Below are positions 1 to 9,988 of a DNA stretch of 61,701 nucleotides, piece after piece. The notes under the pieces were generated by a model. The model had not been told where the DNA came from and did no database searches. It saw only the letters and a list, made by a program, of their open reading frames with translations. The stretch comes from Prevotella sp. GTDB taxonomy: Bacteria; Bacteroidota; Bacteroidia; Bacteroidales; Bacteroidaceae. The stretch spans positions 1-61,701 of the forward strand of contig JAGCDZ010000024.1 in assembly GCA_017650905.1 (NCBI GenBank), in the 5' to 3' direction. A program made the translations under genes and the position numbers. Within the stretch, counting starts at the first letter, position 1, and each line of letters begins with the position of its first letter.

Positions 1-2
1 AT

Positions 3-2303
3 CCAGAGGACCTTTATGTGACAGTTTTTGAGGGGTCGCCAGAAGAGAATATCCCTCGCGATGACGAAGCTGCTAAATATTGGGCCAAACATGTGCCTGA
101 GGATCATATTATCAATGGAAATAAGCATGACAACCTTTGGGAGATGGGCGACACAGGTCCCTGTGGTCCCTGCTATGAGATTCACGTTGACTCCCGTACT
201 CCTGAGCAGCGTCAGGCTTCGGGTAAGAGTGGACGTGAGCTGGTGAACCAGGATGATCCTCAGGTGATTGAGATCTGGAATCTTGTGTTCATGCAGTTCA
301 ACCGCAAGGCTGATGGCTCTTTGGAAAAACTCTCCATGAATGTGATAGATACGGGTATGGGTTTCGAACGCCTTGTCCGTATGCTTCAGGGCAAACACTC
401 TAATTATGATACAGACGTGTTTCAGCCTATCATCAAGGCTGAGCAGCAATTGACGGGTCTGAAATATGTAACTTTTGAGGAAGAACAAGAGGCTTCTATT
501 ACGAAACAGCAGGATGATATCAACGTAGCCATGCGTGTCTGCGCTGACCACCTCCGCGCTGTGTCGTTCTCGATTGCTGATGGTCAGTTGCCCTCGAATG
601 CGAAGGCTGGCTATGTCATCCGTCGTATCTTGCGCCGTGCCGTACGCTACGCATATACTTTCCTAGGTCAAAAGGACGGTTTCCTTTATAAGCTTGTGCC
701 TACACTTGTGCATGAGATGGGCGATGCTTTCCCTGAACTGAAGGCCCAGCAACAGCTGATCTCGAAGGTGATGAAGGAAGAGGAAGATGCCTTCCTACGT
801 ACATTGGACAAGGGAATTTCTTTGCTTGACAAGGCTATGGAGCAATTGAAGACAGAGGCTAAGACCGAACTCGATGGTGTTCAGGCTTTCCGTCTTTTCG
901 ATACTTATGGTTTCCCCCTTGACCTTACAGAACTTATCTGTCGTGAGAATGGCTTCACCGTTAATGAGGAGCAGTTCAATGTCGAAATGCAGAAACAAAA
1001 AGAGCGTGCTCGCAATGCTGCTGCCGTTGAGAATTCCGACTGGGTAGAGTTAGCCGCAGGCGAACAGCAGTTCGTAGGTTACGATTATACAGAATATGAG
1101 TGCCACATTCTTCGCTATCGTAAGGTGACGCAGAAGAAAAACGAGTTCTATGAACTCGTGCTCGATTACACCCCGTTCTATGGTGAAATGGGTGGACAAG
1201 TCGGTGACTGTGGCGTCATTTGCAATGAAACAGAGACCATCGATATTATTGATTCGAAGCGTGAGAATAATCAGACGGTACATATCGTGAAGCAGTTACC
1301 GAAAGATCCTACTGTTCAGTTCATGGCCTGTGTGGATACTGATAAACGTGACGCTTCTGCTGCAAACCATACAGCTACTCATTTGCTTGACTATGCCCTG
1401 AAGCAGATGCTTGGCGACCATGTGGAGCAGAAAGGTTCGTTTGTTTCTTCAGATACCCTGCGTTTTGACTTCTCTCATTTCGAGAAGGTCAGTGACGAGC
1501 AGATCCGTGAGGTGGAGCGTATGGTGAACGATATGATTCGTCAGGACATCCACATTGACGAGCATCGTGATGTGCCTTTCGAGGAGGCTAAGAAACTCGG
1601 TGCTATTGCCCTTTTTGGTGAGAAATATGGTGATAAGGTGCGTGTGGTTCGTTTTGGTCCTTCATGTGAGTTCTGTGGTGGTATTCATGCTTCATCGACA
1701 GGTCGTATTGGTTTCTTTAAAATTCTCTCTGAGAGTAGTGTGGCCGCTGGTATCCGTCGTATCGAGGCCAAAACAGGTAAGGAATGTGAGGAATTACTCT
1801 ATCAGACAGAGGATATGTTGCGTGCAGTGAAGGCCTTTTTCAACAACGCTAAGGATCTGCAAGGCGTGATAAAAAAATATGTTGACGAACATGACGCTAT
1901 GAAGAAGGAGATAGAGTCATTCCAAGCTCAGGCTGTGGAACGTGCTGCCAAACAACTCGTTGAGAAAGCTCGTGAGGTGAATGGTGTGAAGGTTGTTACC
2001 GCTGTGCTGCCCATGAATCCGGCTGCAGCCAAAGACTTGGCCTTTAAGATCCGTGCTGCCGTAGAAGGCTCTCTACTCTGTGTTTTAGGTACTAATGATA
2101 ACAATAAACCCCAGCTCTCTATAATGATGAGTGACGATATGGTCAGTGAACATGGCCTGAATGCCGGACAAATGGTACGTGAGGCTGCCAAACTCATTCA
2201 AGGTGGCGGAGGCGGACAGCCCCATTTTGCCCAGGCTGGTGGAAAGAATGCTGATGGACTCTCTGCTGCTGTTGATAAGGTGGTGGAATTGGCAAATCTT
2301 TAA
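3..2303 (+). CDS. alaS: Alanine--tRNA ligase, 5'-truncated by the window edge
   Basis: Charges tRNA-Ala with alanine in the cytoplasm. The reading frame is open from base 3 ([11 protein letters not shown]) and the true start lies outside the window, so the N-terminal part of the catalytic domain is missing; 766 residues remain. Visible are the end of the class II core, the editing domain with its zinc ligands (HTATH near residue 455 and CGGIH near 558) and the C-terminal DHHA1-like part ending in a glycine-rich stretch ([15 protein letters not shown]). The usual CGGTH motif reads CGGIH here, a mild variant. A MerR-type gene follows 27 bp downstream with no terminator between them, so the two are probably co-transcribed. 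Confidence 0.97.
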   Translation, partial: PEDLYVTVFEGSPEENIPRDDEAAKYWAKHVPEDHIINGNKHDNLWEMGDTGPCGPCYEIHVDSRTPEQRQASGKSGRELVNQDDPQVIEIWNLVFMQFNRKADGSLEKLSMNVIDTGMGFERLVRMLQGKHSNYDTDVFQPIIKAEQQLTGLKYVTFEEEQEASITKQQDDINVAMRVCADHLRAVSFSIADGQLPSNAKAGYVIRRILRRAVRYAYTFLGQKDGFLYKLVPTLVHEMGDAFPELKAQQQLISKVMKEEEDAFLRTLDKGISLLDKAMEQLKTEAKTELDGVQAFRLFDTYGFPLDLTELICRENGFTVNEEQFNVEMQKQKERARNAAAVENSDWVELAAGEQQFVGYDYTEYECHILRYRKVTQKKNEFYELVLDYTPFYGEMGGQVGDCGVICNETETIDIIDSKRENNQTVHIVKQLPKDPTVQFMACVDTDKRDASAANHTATHLLDYALKQMLGDHVEQKGSFVSSDTLRFDFSHFEKVSDEQIREVERMVNDMIRQDIHIDEHRDVPFEEAKKLGAIALFGEKYGDKVRVVRFGPSCEFCGGIHASSTGRIGFFKILSESSVAAGIRRIEAKTGKECEELLYQTEDMLRAVKAFFNNAKDLQGVIKKYVDEHDAMKKEIESFQAQAVERAAKQLVEKAREVNGVKVVTAVLPMNPAAAKDLAFKIRAAVEGSLLCVLGTNDNNKPQLSIMMSDDMVSEHGLNAGQMVREAAKLIQGGGGGQPHFAQAGGKNADGLSAAVDKVVELANL

Positions 2304-2330
2304 GGGAAGAAACAATCAAAAAATAAGCTT

Positions 2331-2681
2331 ATGGCACTGAATCTGAACAAAAATCTCAAATTGTATTACTCCATCAGCGAAGTAGCGCAAATGTTCGGGC
2401 TGAATGAGAGTACGCTTCGTTATTGGGAACAGGAGTTCCCGTCGTTGAGGCCGAAAGTGAGCGGTCCAGCCAAAGTACGCCAGTATCAAGAAAAGGATAT
2501 TGAGCAGATTCGTGTGATTCACAATCTGGTGAAAGTGCGTGGTTTTAAGTTAGCCGCAGCTAAGAAAATCCTGAATCAGAATCGCAAGGGGGCTGATAAG
2601 AAGGCTGACGTGCTTGAGGCTCTTATCGGTATACGCACTGAATTGCAGGCATTAAAAAAGCAGCTAGACTATCTTCAGTAG
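2331..2681 (+). CDS. MerR-family transcriptional regulator
   Basis: A small DNA-binding regulator of 116 residues. The N-terminal part (residues 8-78) is a winged helix-turn-helix of the MerR type: YSISEVAQMFGLNESTLRYWE is the recognition-helix region, followed by RQYQEKDIEQIRVIHNLVK. The last 30 residues are predicted to form the dimerisation coiled coil (ALIGIRTELQALKKQLDYLQ). There is no cysteine-bearing effector domain, so no metal or redox role can be proposed. It lies directly after alaS and its last codons overlap an intrinsic terminator. The target genes are unknown. Confidence 0.9.
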   Translation: MALNLNKNLKLYYSISEVAQMFGLNESTLRYWEQEFPSLRPKVSGPAKVRQYQEKDIEQIRVIHNLVKVRGFKLAAAKKILNQNRKGADKKADVLEALIGIRTELQALKKQLDYLQ

Positions 2682-2696
2682 TCCAGCTGCTTTTTT
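2654..2696. terminator. Bidirectional intrinsic terminator between the MerR gene and the pectinesterase gene
   Basis: GCAGCTAGACT pairs with AGTCCAGCTGC (11 bp, one A-C mismatch), flanked by an A6 run on the left and a T6 run on the right. It therefore has a U-tract on both strands. It overlaps the end of the plus-strand MerR gene and lies just past the stop of the minus-strand pectinesterase gene. Confidence 0.85.
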
Positions 2697-2697
2697 A

Positions 2698-3684
2698 TTA
2701 GGGCATCGGATTCCAATTGTCTTGATGGACGAAGACCTTAGCAGGCGTTATCTGCTGAGCCTCTTTCTTGGTTAACTGATGGCTCCAGACTACGCGCTGT
2801 TGGGGCTGGGAACCTGCTCCGCGATTGTTATATTCCAGATAACGAGCTGTATTTTCGCGATGTTTCTCCCAATGGTGCCAACCTTCGGGACGGATATGTG
2901 CGCCTAAGTCACAATTCATAAAAAGTGTATAGCCATAATCGCGCCACGGGCGGCCTAGAAACACCTTGTCAACTCCAGCTTTTGCGACGAGCCGACAGTT
3001 ATTAAAGATATAGCCATAAGCCGCATCGGCTGGCGTAGAGGCTGCGGTAATGTAACTATTGACGAGACTCTCGATGGTACAATCCTCAAACCAGACAGTT
3101 GAAGGGCCGAAGATAAAGTCGGTGGTACCGCAGATATAACAGCCTTTAAAGTAAAGTCTCGTATAAGGCATACCTGTATAGATGGTATCTTGATGACCAA
3201 TAAACCGGCAGTTAATGAACACAAGACGATCGCCTTCTGTATGGAGGGCAACAGCCTGTCCGAGACGGGCGGAGTTATTCTCGATGGTTAGATTCTTCAA
3301 AGTGATGTCGTTGGCCTCAATCTTGAGGGTATAGGTACGGAAAGTGCCCATGGCTTGTTCTCTGGGCGAAGTTGTCCCTAAAACGATCTTTACATTAGCG
3401 TGATCATCGTAGGTGATGATTGTTTCGTTCATATCCTCGCCACAGAGCTCAATGTTCTGGAGCCACTGAGGGATGATGAGTTTCTCCTTGTACGTACCTT
3501 TCTTTATATATATAACCTTGTGGTAGTCCATAAAGGCACGGCATACTTCGATGGCCTCGTCTATGGTACGAAACTCTCCAGTGCCGTCGCGGGCCACAAC
3601 GATGGTGTCGGGGTTATCATAACTCTTAGCTGCCTGTGTAGCGACTGACAGGCTCAGGGCGATTAGTAATAGTAGTTTTTTCAT
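2698..3684 (-). CDS. Secreted pectinesterase (CE8 family)
   Basis: Predicted pectin methylesterase that removes methyl esters from homogalacturonan. A cleavable signal peptide (MKKLLLLIALSLSVATQA) directs export. The protein has 328 residues, matching a single PME beta-helix domain. Recognisable motifs in order are GQAVAL near 142, the QDT motif with a catalytic aspartate near 162, DFIFG with the second aspartate near 188, and LGRPW near 243. It follows relA by 7 bp and appears to be the last gene of the parA-parB run, with no other carbohydrate gene nearby. That setting is unusual, since such enzymes normally sit in polysaccharide utilisation loci. Family call firm; substrate inferred from family. 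Confidence 0.93.
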   Translation of the reverse strand: MKKLLLLIALSLSVATQAAKSYDNPDTIVVARDGTGEFRTIDEAIEVCRAFMDYHKVIYIKKGTYKEKLIIPQWLQNIELCGEDMNETIITYDDHANVKIVLGTTSPREQAMGTFRTYTLKIEANDITLKNLTIENNSARLGQAVALHTEGDRLVFINCRFIGHQDTIYTGMPYTRLYFKGCYICGTTDFIFGPSTVWFEDCTIESLVNSYITAASTPADAAYGYIFNNCRLVAKAGVDKVFLGRPWRDYGYTLFMNCDLGAHIRPEGWHHWEKHRENTARYLEYNNRGAGSQPQQRVVWSHQLTKKEAQQITPAKVFVHQDNWNPMP

Positions 3685-3691
3685 ATCCGAG

Positions 3692-5962
3692 TTACATGAT
3701 TTGTGAGATTTCCTTCAGGTCGGGCACGCCTTTGAGGTTGTTGATGATGGCTTTCACGTCATCACGGTCATGCACACGCAGTTCGATGCTGCCATCAAAG
3801 ATGCCTTCCTCGCAGGTAATGTTTACCGTATGGATATTCACGTTCATTTGTGCAGAGATAATTTGCGTTACTTCATTAAGTAGGCCTACGCGGTCGATTC
3901 CTCCTAAACGGATGGTTGCATCGAAATAGAGCGTCTTATGCATGTCCCACTTGATGTCAAGAATACGGTTGCCGAAGCTGGTCTTCAATTTGGCGGCCAC
4001 AGGACAGTTGCGTTTGTGAATCTCTATCTGGTTCTTATTGTCGATATAGCCGAGAGCATCATCACCAGGGATTGGGTGACAGCAGCCTGGGAACTTATAT
4101 TGGCTGATGTTCTCCTCTGAGATGAAAATGGGCTTCTTTCGGTTGAATTTATCTGGCACCACGAACAATTCTTGACGATTCTCTTCTTCTTTTTTCTTTG
4201 TGCCACTACCGATAAAGGGGACATATTTTCTCCAACCGCCTTTTTCTTCTTTCTTGTTCCTACCAGCCAGTTCATCCAGATCTTTTTCGCCTAGCAACAC
4301 TTTTTTCTCACCTAAGGCGATGAAAAAATCATTGCGTTTCCTGATATCGTGGAACTCTGCCAGACGGTCGACCACAGTTGGCGTGTATTCCTGTTGGTTC
4401 TTCTGCAAAAATTCCATTAAGATCTCCTCGCCCTTCTTCTGCACCTCACGGTTATCACGACGTAAGATGGCCTGAATCTTGGCCTTGGCTTTTGCTGTGG
4501 ATACAAAGTTGATCCAAGCAGGACTGACATGCTGCGATTTCGAAGTGAGGATCTCCACTTGATCACCGCTTTGTAGCTTATGTGATAGTGGCACCAACTT
4601 ATGGTTGACTTTGGCGCCAATACAATGACTACCCAAAAAAGTGTGGATGGAGAAGGCAAAGTCTAGGGCAGTACAGCCAGTGGGCATCGTTTTGATCTCT
4701 CCCTTTGGGGTGAAGACGAAAATCTCGCTGGCAAAGAGGTTCAGTTTGATTGTATCAAGGAAGTCCATTGCATCGGGCTGGGGGTCGTCAAGTATCTCTT
4801 TGATGGTACGCAGCCAGTCGTTCAGTTCGGCCTCGTCCTCCGTGTATTCCTCGTCTTCCAATCCGTCTTTGTATTTCCAGTGGGCAGCAAATCCCTGCTC
4901 AGCGACCTCGTCCATGCGGTCGGAGCGTATCTGCACCTCTATCCACTGGCCCGTCTTTGACATTAAGGTGACATGCAGTGCCTGATAACCGTTGGCCTTC
5001 GGATGACTGAGCCAGTCACGCATACGATCAGGATGTGATTTGTAAATTCTGGAGATAGCCACGTAGATATTGAAACATTCATTGACCTCCTCTTCTCTAA
5101 CACGTGGCGTGAAAATAATGCGCAGGGCAAGGATGTCATAGATTTCCTCAAATGTGACATGCTTGTTTTGCATCTTGTTCCAGATGGAGTAAGGAGTTTT
5201 TACACGTTGCTTGAGTTCGTATTGGATGTGCATGCCGTCGAGGGCTGCACGAATCGGCTTGGTAAACTCGTCAAACAACTTTTCACGCTGTTTTTGCGTG
5301 GTCTCCAGTTTCTTAGAGATGTTGGCATACTCATTAGGGTGCTCGAATTTGAAACTCAGGTTCTCGAGTTCCGACTTTACCTTGTTAAGACCCAAACGGT
5401 TGGCGAGTGGGGCATAAATGTAGAGGGTCTCTCCTGCAATCTTATATTGTTTGTTCGCGGGCTGTGACTCCAATGTTCGCATATTATGCAGACGGTCACA
5501 TATTTTAATCAAGATTACACGGATATCATCGCTCATCGTGAGCAATAATTTCTTGAAGTTCTCGGCTTGTGCTGAGGCCTGCTCTCCGAAGATACCACCA
5601 CTGATTTTTGTCAGACCATCGACAATCTGTGCGATTTTCGGACCGAAGATATTATCGATGTCCTCTACGGTGTAGTCGGTATCCTCGACGACATCATGCA
5701 ACAGTGCCGAACAGATACTCGTGGAGCCGAGGCCCACTTCTTTGCAGGCAATGAGTGCAACGGCAATGGGGTGCATGATATAGGGTTCGCCCGATAAGCG
5801 TCGAACCCCTTTATGTGCTTGTCGTGCAAAGTTAAAGGCTTTGGTGACGAGGTCCACTTTCTTGCGATGGCGGGATGACAGGTAGCTGTCGAGCAACTCC
5901 TGAAACGCATCGTTTACCAATTTTTCATCGAGCTCTTCTTGAGGAATCTTGTCTTCGTCCAT
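3692..5962 (-). CDS. Bifunctional (p)ppGpp synthetase/hydrolase, RelA/SpoT family
   Basis: Makes and breaks the stringent-response alarmone (p)ppGpp. The 756 residues contain an HD hydrolase domain (HP near 63 and HDVVEDT near 89-95, intact), a synthetase domain (KTPYSIWNKM, YQALHVTL, EVQIRS, AAHWKYK, about 250-375), a TGS domain (VFTPKGEIKTMPTG, about 410-470), a cysteine-containing segment (FPGCCHPIPGDDALGY) and a C-terminal ACT domain (about 680-756). Because both catalytic domains look intact it is probably a Rel-type bifunctional enzyme. It is separated by 6 bp from the transglycosylase gene upstream and by 7 bp from the pectinesterase downstream. Confidence 0.96.
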   Translation of the reverse strand: MDEDKIPQEELDEKLVNDAFQELLDSYLSSRHRKKVDLVTKAFNFARQAHKGVRRLSGEPYIMHPIAVALIACKEVGLGSTSICSALLHDVVEDTDYTVEDIDNIFGPKIAQIVDGLTKISGGIFGEQASAQAENFKKLLLTMSDDIRVILIKICDRLHNMRTLESQPANKQYKIAGETLYIYAPLANRLGLNKVKSELENLSFKFEHPNEYANISKKLETTQKQREKLFDEFTKPIRAALDGMHIQYELKQRVKTPYSIWNKMQNKHVTFEEIYDILALRIIFTPRVREEEVNECFNIYVAISRIYKSHPDRMRDWLSHPKANGYQALHVTLMSKTGQWIEVQIRSDRMDEVAEQGFAAHWKYKDGLEDEEYTEDEAELNDWLRTIKEILDDPQPDAMDFLDTIKLNLFASEIFVFTPKGEIKTMPTGCTALDFAFSIHTFLGSHCIGAKVNHKLVPLSHKLQSGDQVEILTSKSQHVSPAWINFVSTAKAKAKIQAILRRDNREVQKKGEEILMEFLQKNQQEYTPTVVDRLAEFHDIRKRNDFFIALGEKKVLLGEKDLDELAGRNKKEEKGGWRKYVPFIGSGTKKKEEENRQELFVVPDKFNRKKPIFISEENISQYKFPGCCHPIPGDDALGYIDNKNQIEIHKRNCPVAAKLKTSFGNRILDIKWDMHKTLYFDATIRLGGIDRVGLLNEVTQIISAQMNVNIHTVNITCEEGIFDGSIELRVHDRDDVKAIINNLKGVPDLKEISQIM

Positions 5963-5968
5963 ACTTGT

Positions 5969-7456
5969 TTACCTCCTTCTACGTGATTTCTTGGCTGTGG
6001 TCTTTTTCTTGGCAGGTGCCTTCTTTTTGGGTGTCGCCTTTTTCCTGACAGCAGTTTTCTTCTTAACAGTTGTCTTGCGGGCTGTGGTACGCTTGTTCCT
6101 GGTCACACGGCTGTTGCGCCTTGCACGACTGTTCTTGCGGGTTACCTTCTTGGTGGTCTTGCGGGTATAAGTGGGTACATCATCATTGATAGTCACCTCC
6201 AGGCGTTTGTTGAGTAGTTCATCGGCCCGATAGTTATAGATAGAGTCCTCGTTGTCGATAAAACGCCCTGTATCAGCCAGTGGTAGACGAATAACCGAGG
6301 GCTTAGTGAGGCCAGGCACGACATCACGACGGTATTCGGGATTGAGCGAGCGCAGCATGTCGATGTCGAGCCCCAGCACAGCAGCTACCTGCTCCAGATG
6401 GACATTACGCCTGACAACGATGGTATCTGTCTGCGCGGGCAGACGGGTGGTCATTGGGCAGATATTGTGGTCGCAATAATAGGTCATGATATAGTTAGCT
6501 GCGATAAATGCAGGCACATAGCCACGTGTCTCTGCTGGCAAATAGGGGTAAATATGCCAGTAGTCCTTGTCGGCAGGGGTGAGCACATCACCCTCTTGGG
6601 TCTTGCCTTTGGCGGCACGAGCTCTACGGATGGCCTTGTTGATATTCTCAGGGCCACAGTTGTAGGCTGCAATCACCAGGTTCCAATCACCGAAGATCTT
6701 GTATAGGGCTTTCAAGTACCGGGCAGCAGCATACGATGATTTCACTGGGTCGCGACGCTCATCAACGAGGGAGTTCAGTTCCAGACCATATTGTTTACCA
6801 GTTGCGGGCATAAATTGCCACAACCCCGTAGCTCCAACTCTTGATACTGCCTTTGGGTTTAGCGCAGACTCAATGATAGGAAGATATTTCAACTCCAATG
6901 GCAACTGATAGGCCTCTAAAGCCTCTTCAAAGACTGGCATATAGAAGTTCATGGCGCCTAGCATGTAGCTGACGGAGTAGCGAAGACGGCCTGTATAGCG
7001 GTCGATGAACTTCTGTACTACATCATTGTAGGCCAATTCCATTACGGAGGGTATCCTGCTGAGGCGTTCAATATAAACCTCACGGGGATAGATAGGGTTG
7101 ACATCCTTCATCTCACAGTCGTTGGTACCCGTGAGATAGGTCTTCGACATATAGAGGTTCAGCAGACTATCGAGGTCGTAGGTCATGGCCTCGGGGAATT
7201 CGATGAGTTCTTCGTTACCCTGCTTGTCGGTGACGGTGATTTCGTCTTCTCCGAGTATGTTAGGCACATCGTCCTCTTCCTCGAAGTCGCCGTCGTCCTC
7301 CTCGTCATCATAATCCTCTTCCTCCTCCTCCTCGTCTGCCTCTTCAATCACTACTGGAGTATCCTTAATAGTCTTTTTCACCACTTGTGCCTCGGCCATG
7401 CCTCCTGAACCAATCAGGAACAAGGCGATTATAATCCATATTATTTTTTTCTTCAT
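5969..7456 (-). CDS. Lytic transglycosylase (MltD-like, SLT domain) with acidic head and histone-like basic tail
   Basis: Predicted periplasmic murein lytic transglycosylase of 495 residues. The ATG at 7456 is preferred over an in-frame TTG two codons earlier because it starts directly at the signal peptide (MKKKIIWIIIALFLIGSGG). The mature N-terminus is very acidic (about residues 38-66, dominated by E and D). The SLT domain follows, with the catalytic glutamate in IESALNPKA and the motifs GLWQFMP and AAYNCG. A LysM-like segment (residues about 350-395) precedes a Lys/Arg/Thr-rich tail of roughly 65 residues with KKKAPAKKKTTAKK-type runs. That tail resembles histone H1-like proteins and is unusual for this family. 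Neighbours are DUF5683 upstream and relA downstream. Confidence 0.93.
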   Translation of the reverse strand: MKKKIIWIIIALFLIGSGGMAEAQVVKKTIKDTPVVIEEADEEEEEEDYDDEEDDGDFEEEDDVPNILGEDEITVTDKQGNEELIEFPEAMTYDLDSLLNLYMSKTYLTGTNDCEMKDVNPIYPREVYIERLSRIPSVMELAYNDVVQKFIDRYTGRLRYSVSYMLGAMNFYMPVFEEALEAYQLPLELKYLPIIESALNPKAVSRVGATGLWQFMPATGKQYGLELNSLVDERRDPVKSSYAAARYLKALYKIFGDWNLVIAAYNCGPENINKAIRRARAAKGKTQEGDVLTPADKDYWHIYPYLPAETRGYVPAFIAANYIMTYYCDHNICPMTTRLPAQTDTIVVRRNVHLEQVAAVLGLDIDMLRSLNPEYRRDVVPGLTKPSVIRLPLADTGRFIDNEDSIYNYRADELLNKRLEVTINDDVPTYTRKTTKKVTRKNSRARRNSRVTRNKRTTARKTTVKKKTAVRKKATPKKKAPAKKKTTAKKSRRRR

Positions 7457-7473
7457 ATTCAATTATTGTCACT

Positions 7474-8208
7474 TTAAAAGTTTAAACTACAGTTAAGGCC
7501 TAATGTACCCGCATGGATGGGGTTGTTCGACGAACTGTTATTCATAATAGTGGGTTCCACTTTCAGACTCAGGTCCTTCGAGATGTCAAATACGGAAAGT
7601 TCCGCATCTACATAAGCATCAATCACGGAGAGAGCATAGACACCTACCATTACGAAGAAACTTAGATCGCGCCAACGGCGGTACTTGTCTTTTCTGCTCT
7701 TAAAAATCTGCTTGTATCGATCTTCATTAGCGCTGGTAATCTTTGCACCTAAGTGAAGGTAGCTGTTAAAACTGGCGGTATTCGGGTCGTTGTCCATGAT
7801 GTCGAGATAGGCCTGAGAATAGTCTTTATACATATTATTGTTCCAGTTTATGGCGTATAAGCATCCCATAAAACCACCATAGATTAGTGGCAACTTCCAA
7901 TATTTGCGGTTGTAAATCTGTCCGCCGCCAGGAAAAACAAGTGCTAGCCAGAGGGCCCGTTTGGGGTCAGGTTGCCACTTGCCCCAGTCTTTCTCCATTT
8001 TCCTATGTGGATAGGCATCGGTTATCATGCTAAGTTGTTTTTGCAAACTATCGGCGAAGAGACTATCTGTAGCATGGCTCTCAATCATAGGCTCCGTATC
8101 ACTGCTGATGACAAAGATGCTGTCCTCGGGCACGTCATTGACATTCTGAGCGAAACCGATGACAGCCGTCAACAACAGTAGTGTGACAGCCACGGACCGT
8201 TTTTTCAT
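7474..8208 (-). CDS. DUF5683-family membrane protein
   Basis: A 244-residue protein of unknown function that is often encoded between parB and a lytic transglycosylase in Bacteroidales. I start it at the ATG at 8208 (MKKRSVAVTLLLLTAVIGFAQ, a signal peptide) rather than at an in-frame TTG at 8229 that overlaps the parB stop. After a polar stretch come several hydrophobic segments (WLALVFPGGGQIYNRKYWKLPLIYGGFMGCLYAINW and FFVMVGVYALSVIDAYVDA), with the PGGGQIYNRKYWK segment typical of the family. The C-terminus ends in phenylalanine. A possible link to envelope or chromosome partition is suggested only by gene order. Confidence 0.85.
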   Translation of the reverse strand: MKKRSVAVTLLLLTAVIGFAQNVNDVPEDSIFVISSDTEPMIESHATDSLFADSLQKQLSMITDAYPHRKMEKDWGKWQPDPKRALWLALVFPGGGQIYNRKYWKLPLIYGGFMGCLYAINWNNNMYKDYSQAYLDIMDNDPNTASFNSYLHLGAKITSANEDRYKQIFKSRKDKYRRWRDLSFFVMVGVYALSVIDAYVDAELSVFDISKDLSLKVEPTIMNNSSSNNPIHAGTLGLNCSLNF

Positions 8209-8225
8209 TATCTGTATATTACGAG

Positions 8226-9155
8226 TCAATTTGATATCTTATCAAAAGTGTTCATGATATGCTCCAACTCATCAGAATTATCAAAACCGATAGTAATCTT
8301 TCCTTTACCTTTAGGGGTACAGGACATTTGTATCTTTGCCTGGAACAGATTCGCTAGCTTTTTACGCAGGACATTGAACTCCTCTGGTAGACGGGCCTTC
8401 TGATCGGCAGACTTCTTGGCGGTTTGCAAGTCGGCACCGTCTTTGATGATTTTCACTAATTCCTCCACTTTACGTACGGAATAGTTGTTCTTCTGGATAT
8501 CCTTAAATAGTTTAATCTGTGCCGATGGACTATCAATGGCTAGCAGGGCGCGGGCGTGACCCATGTCAATCTCGTGATTCTTTAGCGCCATTTGTATTTG
8601 TGCAGGCAGCTTCAGCAGACGCATAAAATTGGTAACGGAGGTACGACTTTTACCTACACGCTCCGAGATTCTCTCTTGTGTCATGCCGATAGCGTCGGCC
8701 ATGTGCTGGTAGGCAAGAGCAATTTCAATGGCGTTCAGGTCTTCGCGTTGGATGTTCTCCACCAATGCCATCTCCATCACACCCTCGTCTTCTACCGTGC
8801 GGATATAAGCAGGGATAGTAGTTAACCCGGCGGTCTTTGCTGCTCGCCATCGGCGTTCACCAGCGATGATCTGATATTTACCTTCAGTTGTCTGCCGCAA
8901 AGTGATGGGGGTAATGATGCCAATTTCACGAATGCTGTTAGCCAGTTCTGTCAGTGCATCCTGATCAAATTCCCTACGGGGTTGGTTGGGATTCGATATA
9001 ATCTTCTCGATAGCAATTTCGCAGAGGTTCGAACTTCCTTCTGTCTCGACGTCCTTCGTATTGATCAGGGCGTCTAGACCTCTGCCTTTGCCATTTCCAA
9101 TATTCTCTAAGCCTCTGCCTAGTACATTGCGGTCGTATTTTTTATGTACAGCCAT
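8226..9155 (-). CDS. parB: Chromosome-partitioning protein ParB
   Basis: Binds parS sites near the origin and acts with ParA in chromosome segregation. The 309 residues include the N-terminal LGRGL and GRGLDALI segments, the ParB/Srx-fold CTPase motifs (NPNQPRREFD, then GERRWRAA and VENIQREDLN, about 55-145), a helix-turn-helix region (RISERVGKSRTSVTNFMRLL, about 155-180), and a C-terminal dimerisation domain. It follows parA by 20 bp. No copy of the classical palindromic parS consensus was seen by eye in the window, so the origin need not be adjacent. Confidence 0.97.
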   Translation of the reverse strand: MAVHKKYDRNVLGRGLENIGNGKGRGLDALINTKDVETEGSSNLCEIAIEKIISNPNQPRREFDQDALTELANSIREIGIITPITLRQTTEGKYQIIAGERRWRAAKTAGLTTIPAYIRTVEDEGVMEMALVENIQREDLNAIEIALAYQHMADAIGMTQERISERVGKSRTSVTNFMRLLKLPAQIQMALKNHEIDMGHARALLAIDSPSAQIKLFKDIQKNNYSVRKVEELVKIIKDGADLQTAKKSADQKARLPEEFNVLRKKLANLFQAKIQMSCTPKGKGKITIGFDNSDELEHIMNTFDKISN

Positions 9156-9175
9156 GTTTATGAGTGTCGTTTCTG

Positions 9176-9946
9176 TTATTTATAACTGTTTTTGCTTATA
9201 ATCTCCTTGGCAAGTGCTAAGTGATTCTTGCTGCCAGTGGAGTCTGCATCGTAGAGGATGACGGGCAAACCATGACTTGGGCTCTCCGACAATTTTACAT
9301 TTCTTTGGATTACGGTCTTGAATACCAGTTCTTGGAAGTGGCGCTTCACCTCGTCATAAATCTGGTTAGCCAATCTGAGGCGACTGTCATACATCGTCAA
9401 CAAGAAACCCTCAATTTCCAAAGTTGGATTCAGCTTGTTCTTGATAATTTTGATAGTGTTAAGTAGTTTGCTGATTCCCTCCAATGCAAAGTACTCACAC
9501 TGCACGGGAATGATTACTGAGTTGGCGGCAGATAGGGCATTCACGGTGATGAGGCCCAACGAGGGAGAGCAGTCGATGAGAATATAGTCGTATTCTGCGC
9601 GTATTGGCTCTAGAAGTTGACGGAGAATCTTCTCACGGTTGTCCATATTCAGCATCTCTATCTCTGCGCCCACGAGGTCGATATGACTAGGGATAATGTC
9701 CAAATTGTCGATGTCTGTAGTGTAAATGGCGTCTCTTATGTCGGCCTTGTTGACAATACACTCATATAGGGAGCATTCCACTTCCTTGATATCTACGCCT
9801 AGACCACTGGAGGCATTGGCCTGAGGGTCTGCGTCGACAATAAGTACGCTCTTTTCTAGGGTGGCCAATGAAGCGCCAAGATTCATGGTGGTGGTGGTCT
9901 TTCCGACACCGCCTTTTTGGTTCGCTAATGCTATAATTTTACCCAT
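9176..9946 (-). CDS. parA: Chromosome-partitioning ATPase ParA (Soj type)
   Basis: ATPase of the MinD/ParA superfamily that drives chromosome segregation with ParB. The 256 residues carry the deviant Walker A KGGVGKTT at 10-17, Walker A' (VLIVDADPQANAS) and Walker B-like (YILIDCSPSLG) motifs. It lacks an N-terminal DNA-binding extension, as usual for chromosomal Soj-type proteins. It is the first gene of a minus-strand run that continues through parB, DUF5683, the transglycosylase, relA and the pectinesterase. A TAACTTTG promoter box lies 42 bp upstream. Confidence 0.97.
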   Translation of the reverse strand: MGKIIALANQKGGVGKTTTTMNLGASLATLEKSVLIVDADPQANASSGLGVDIKEVECSLYECIVNKADIRDAIYTTDIDNLDIIPSHIDLVGAEIEMLNMDNREKILRQLLEPIRAEYDYILIDCSPSLGLITVNALSAANSVIIPVQCEYFALEGISKLLNTIKIIKNKLNPTLEIEGFLLTMYDSRLRLANQIYDEVKRHFQELVFKTVIQRNVKLSESPSHGLPVILYDADSTGSKNHLALAKEIISKNSYK

Positions 9947-9988
9947 TATAATTTTGTTTTACATTATTCTTAATTGCAAATTTGGGTA

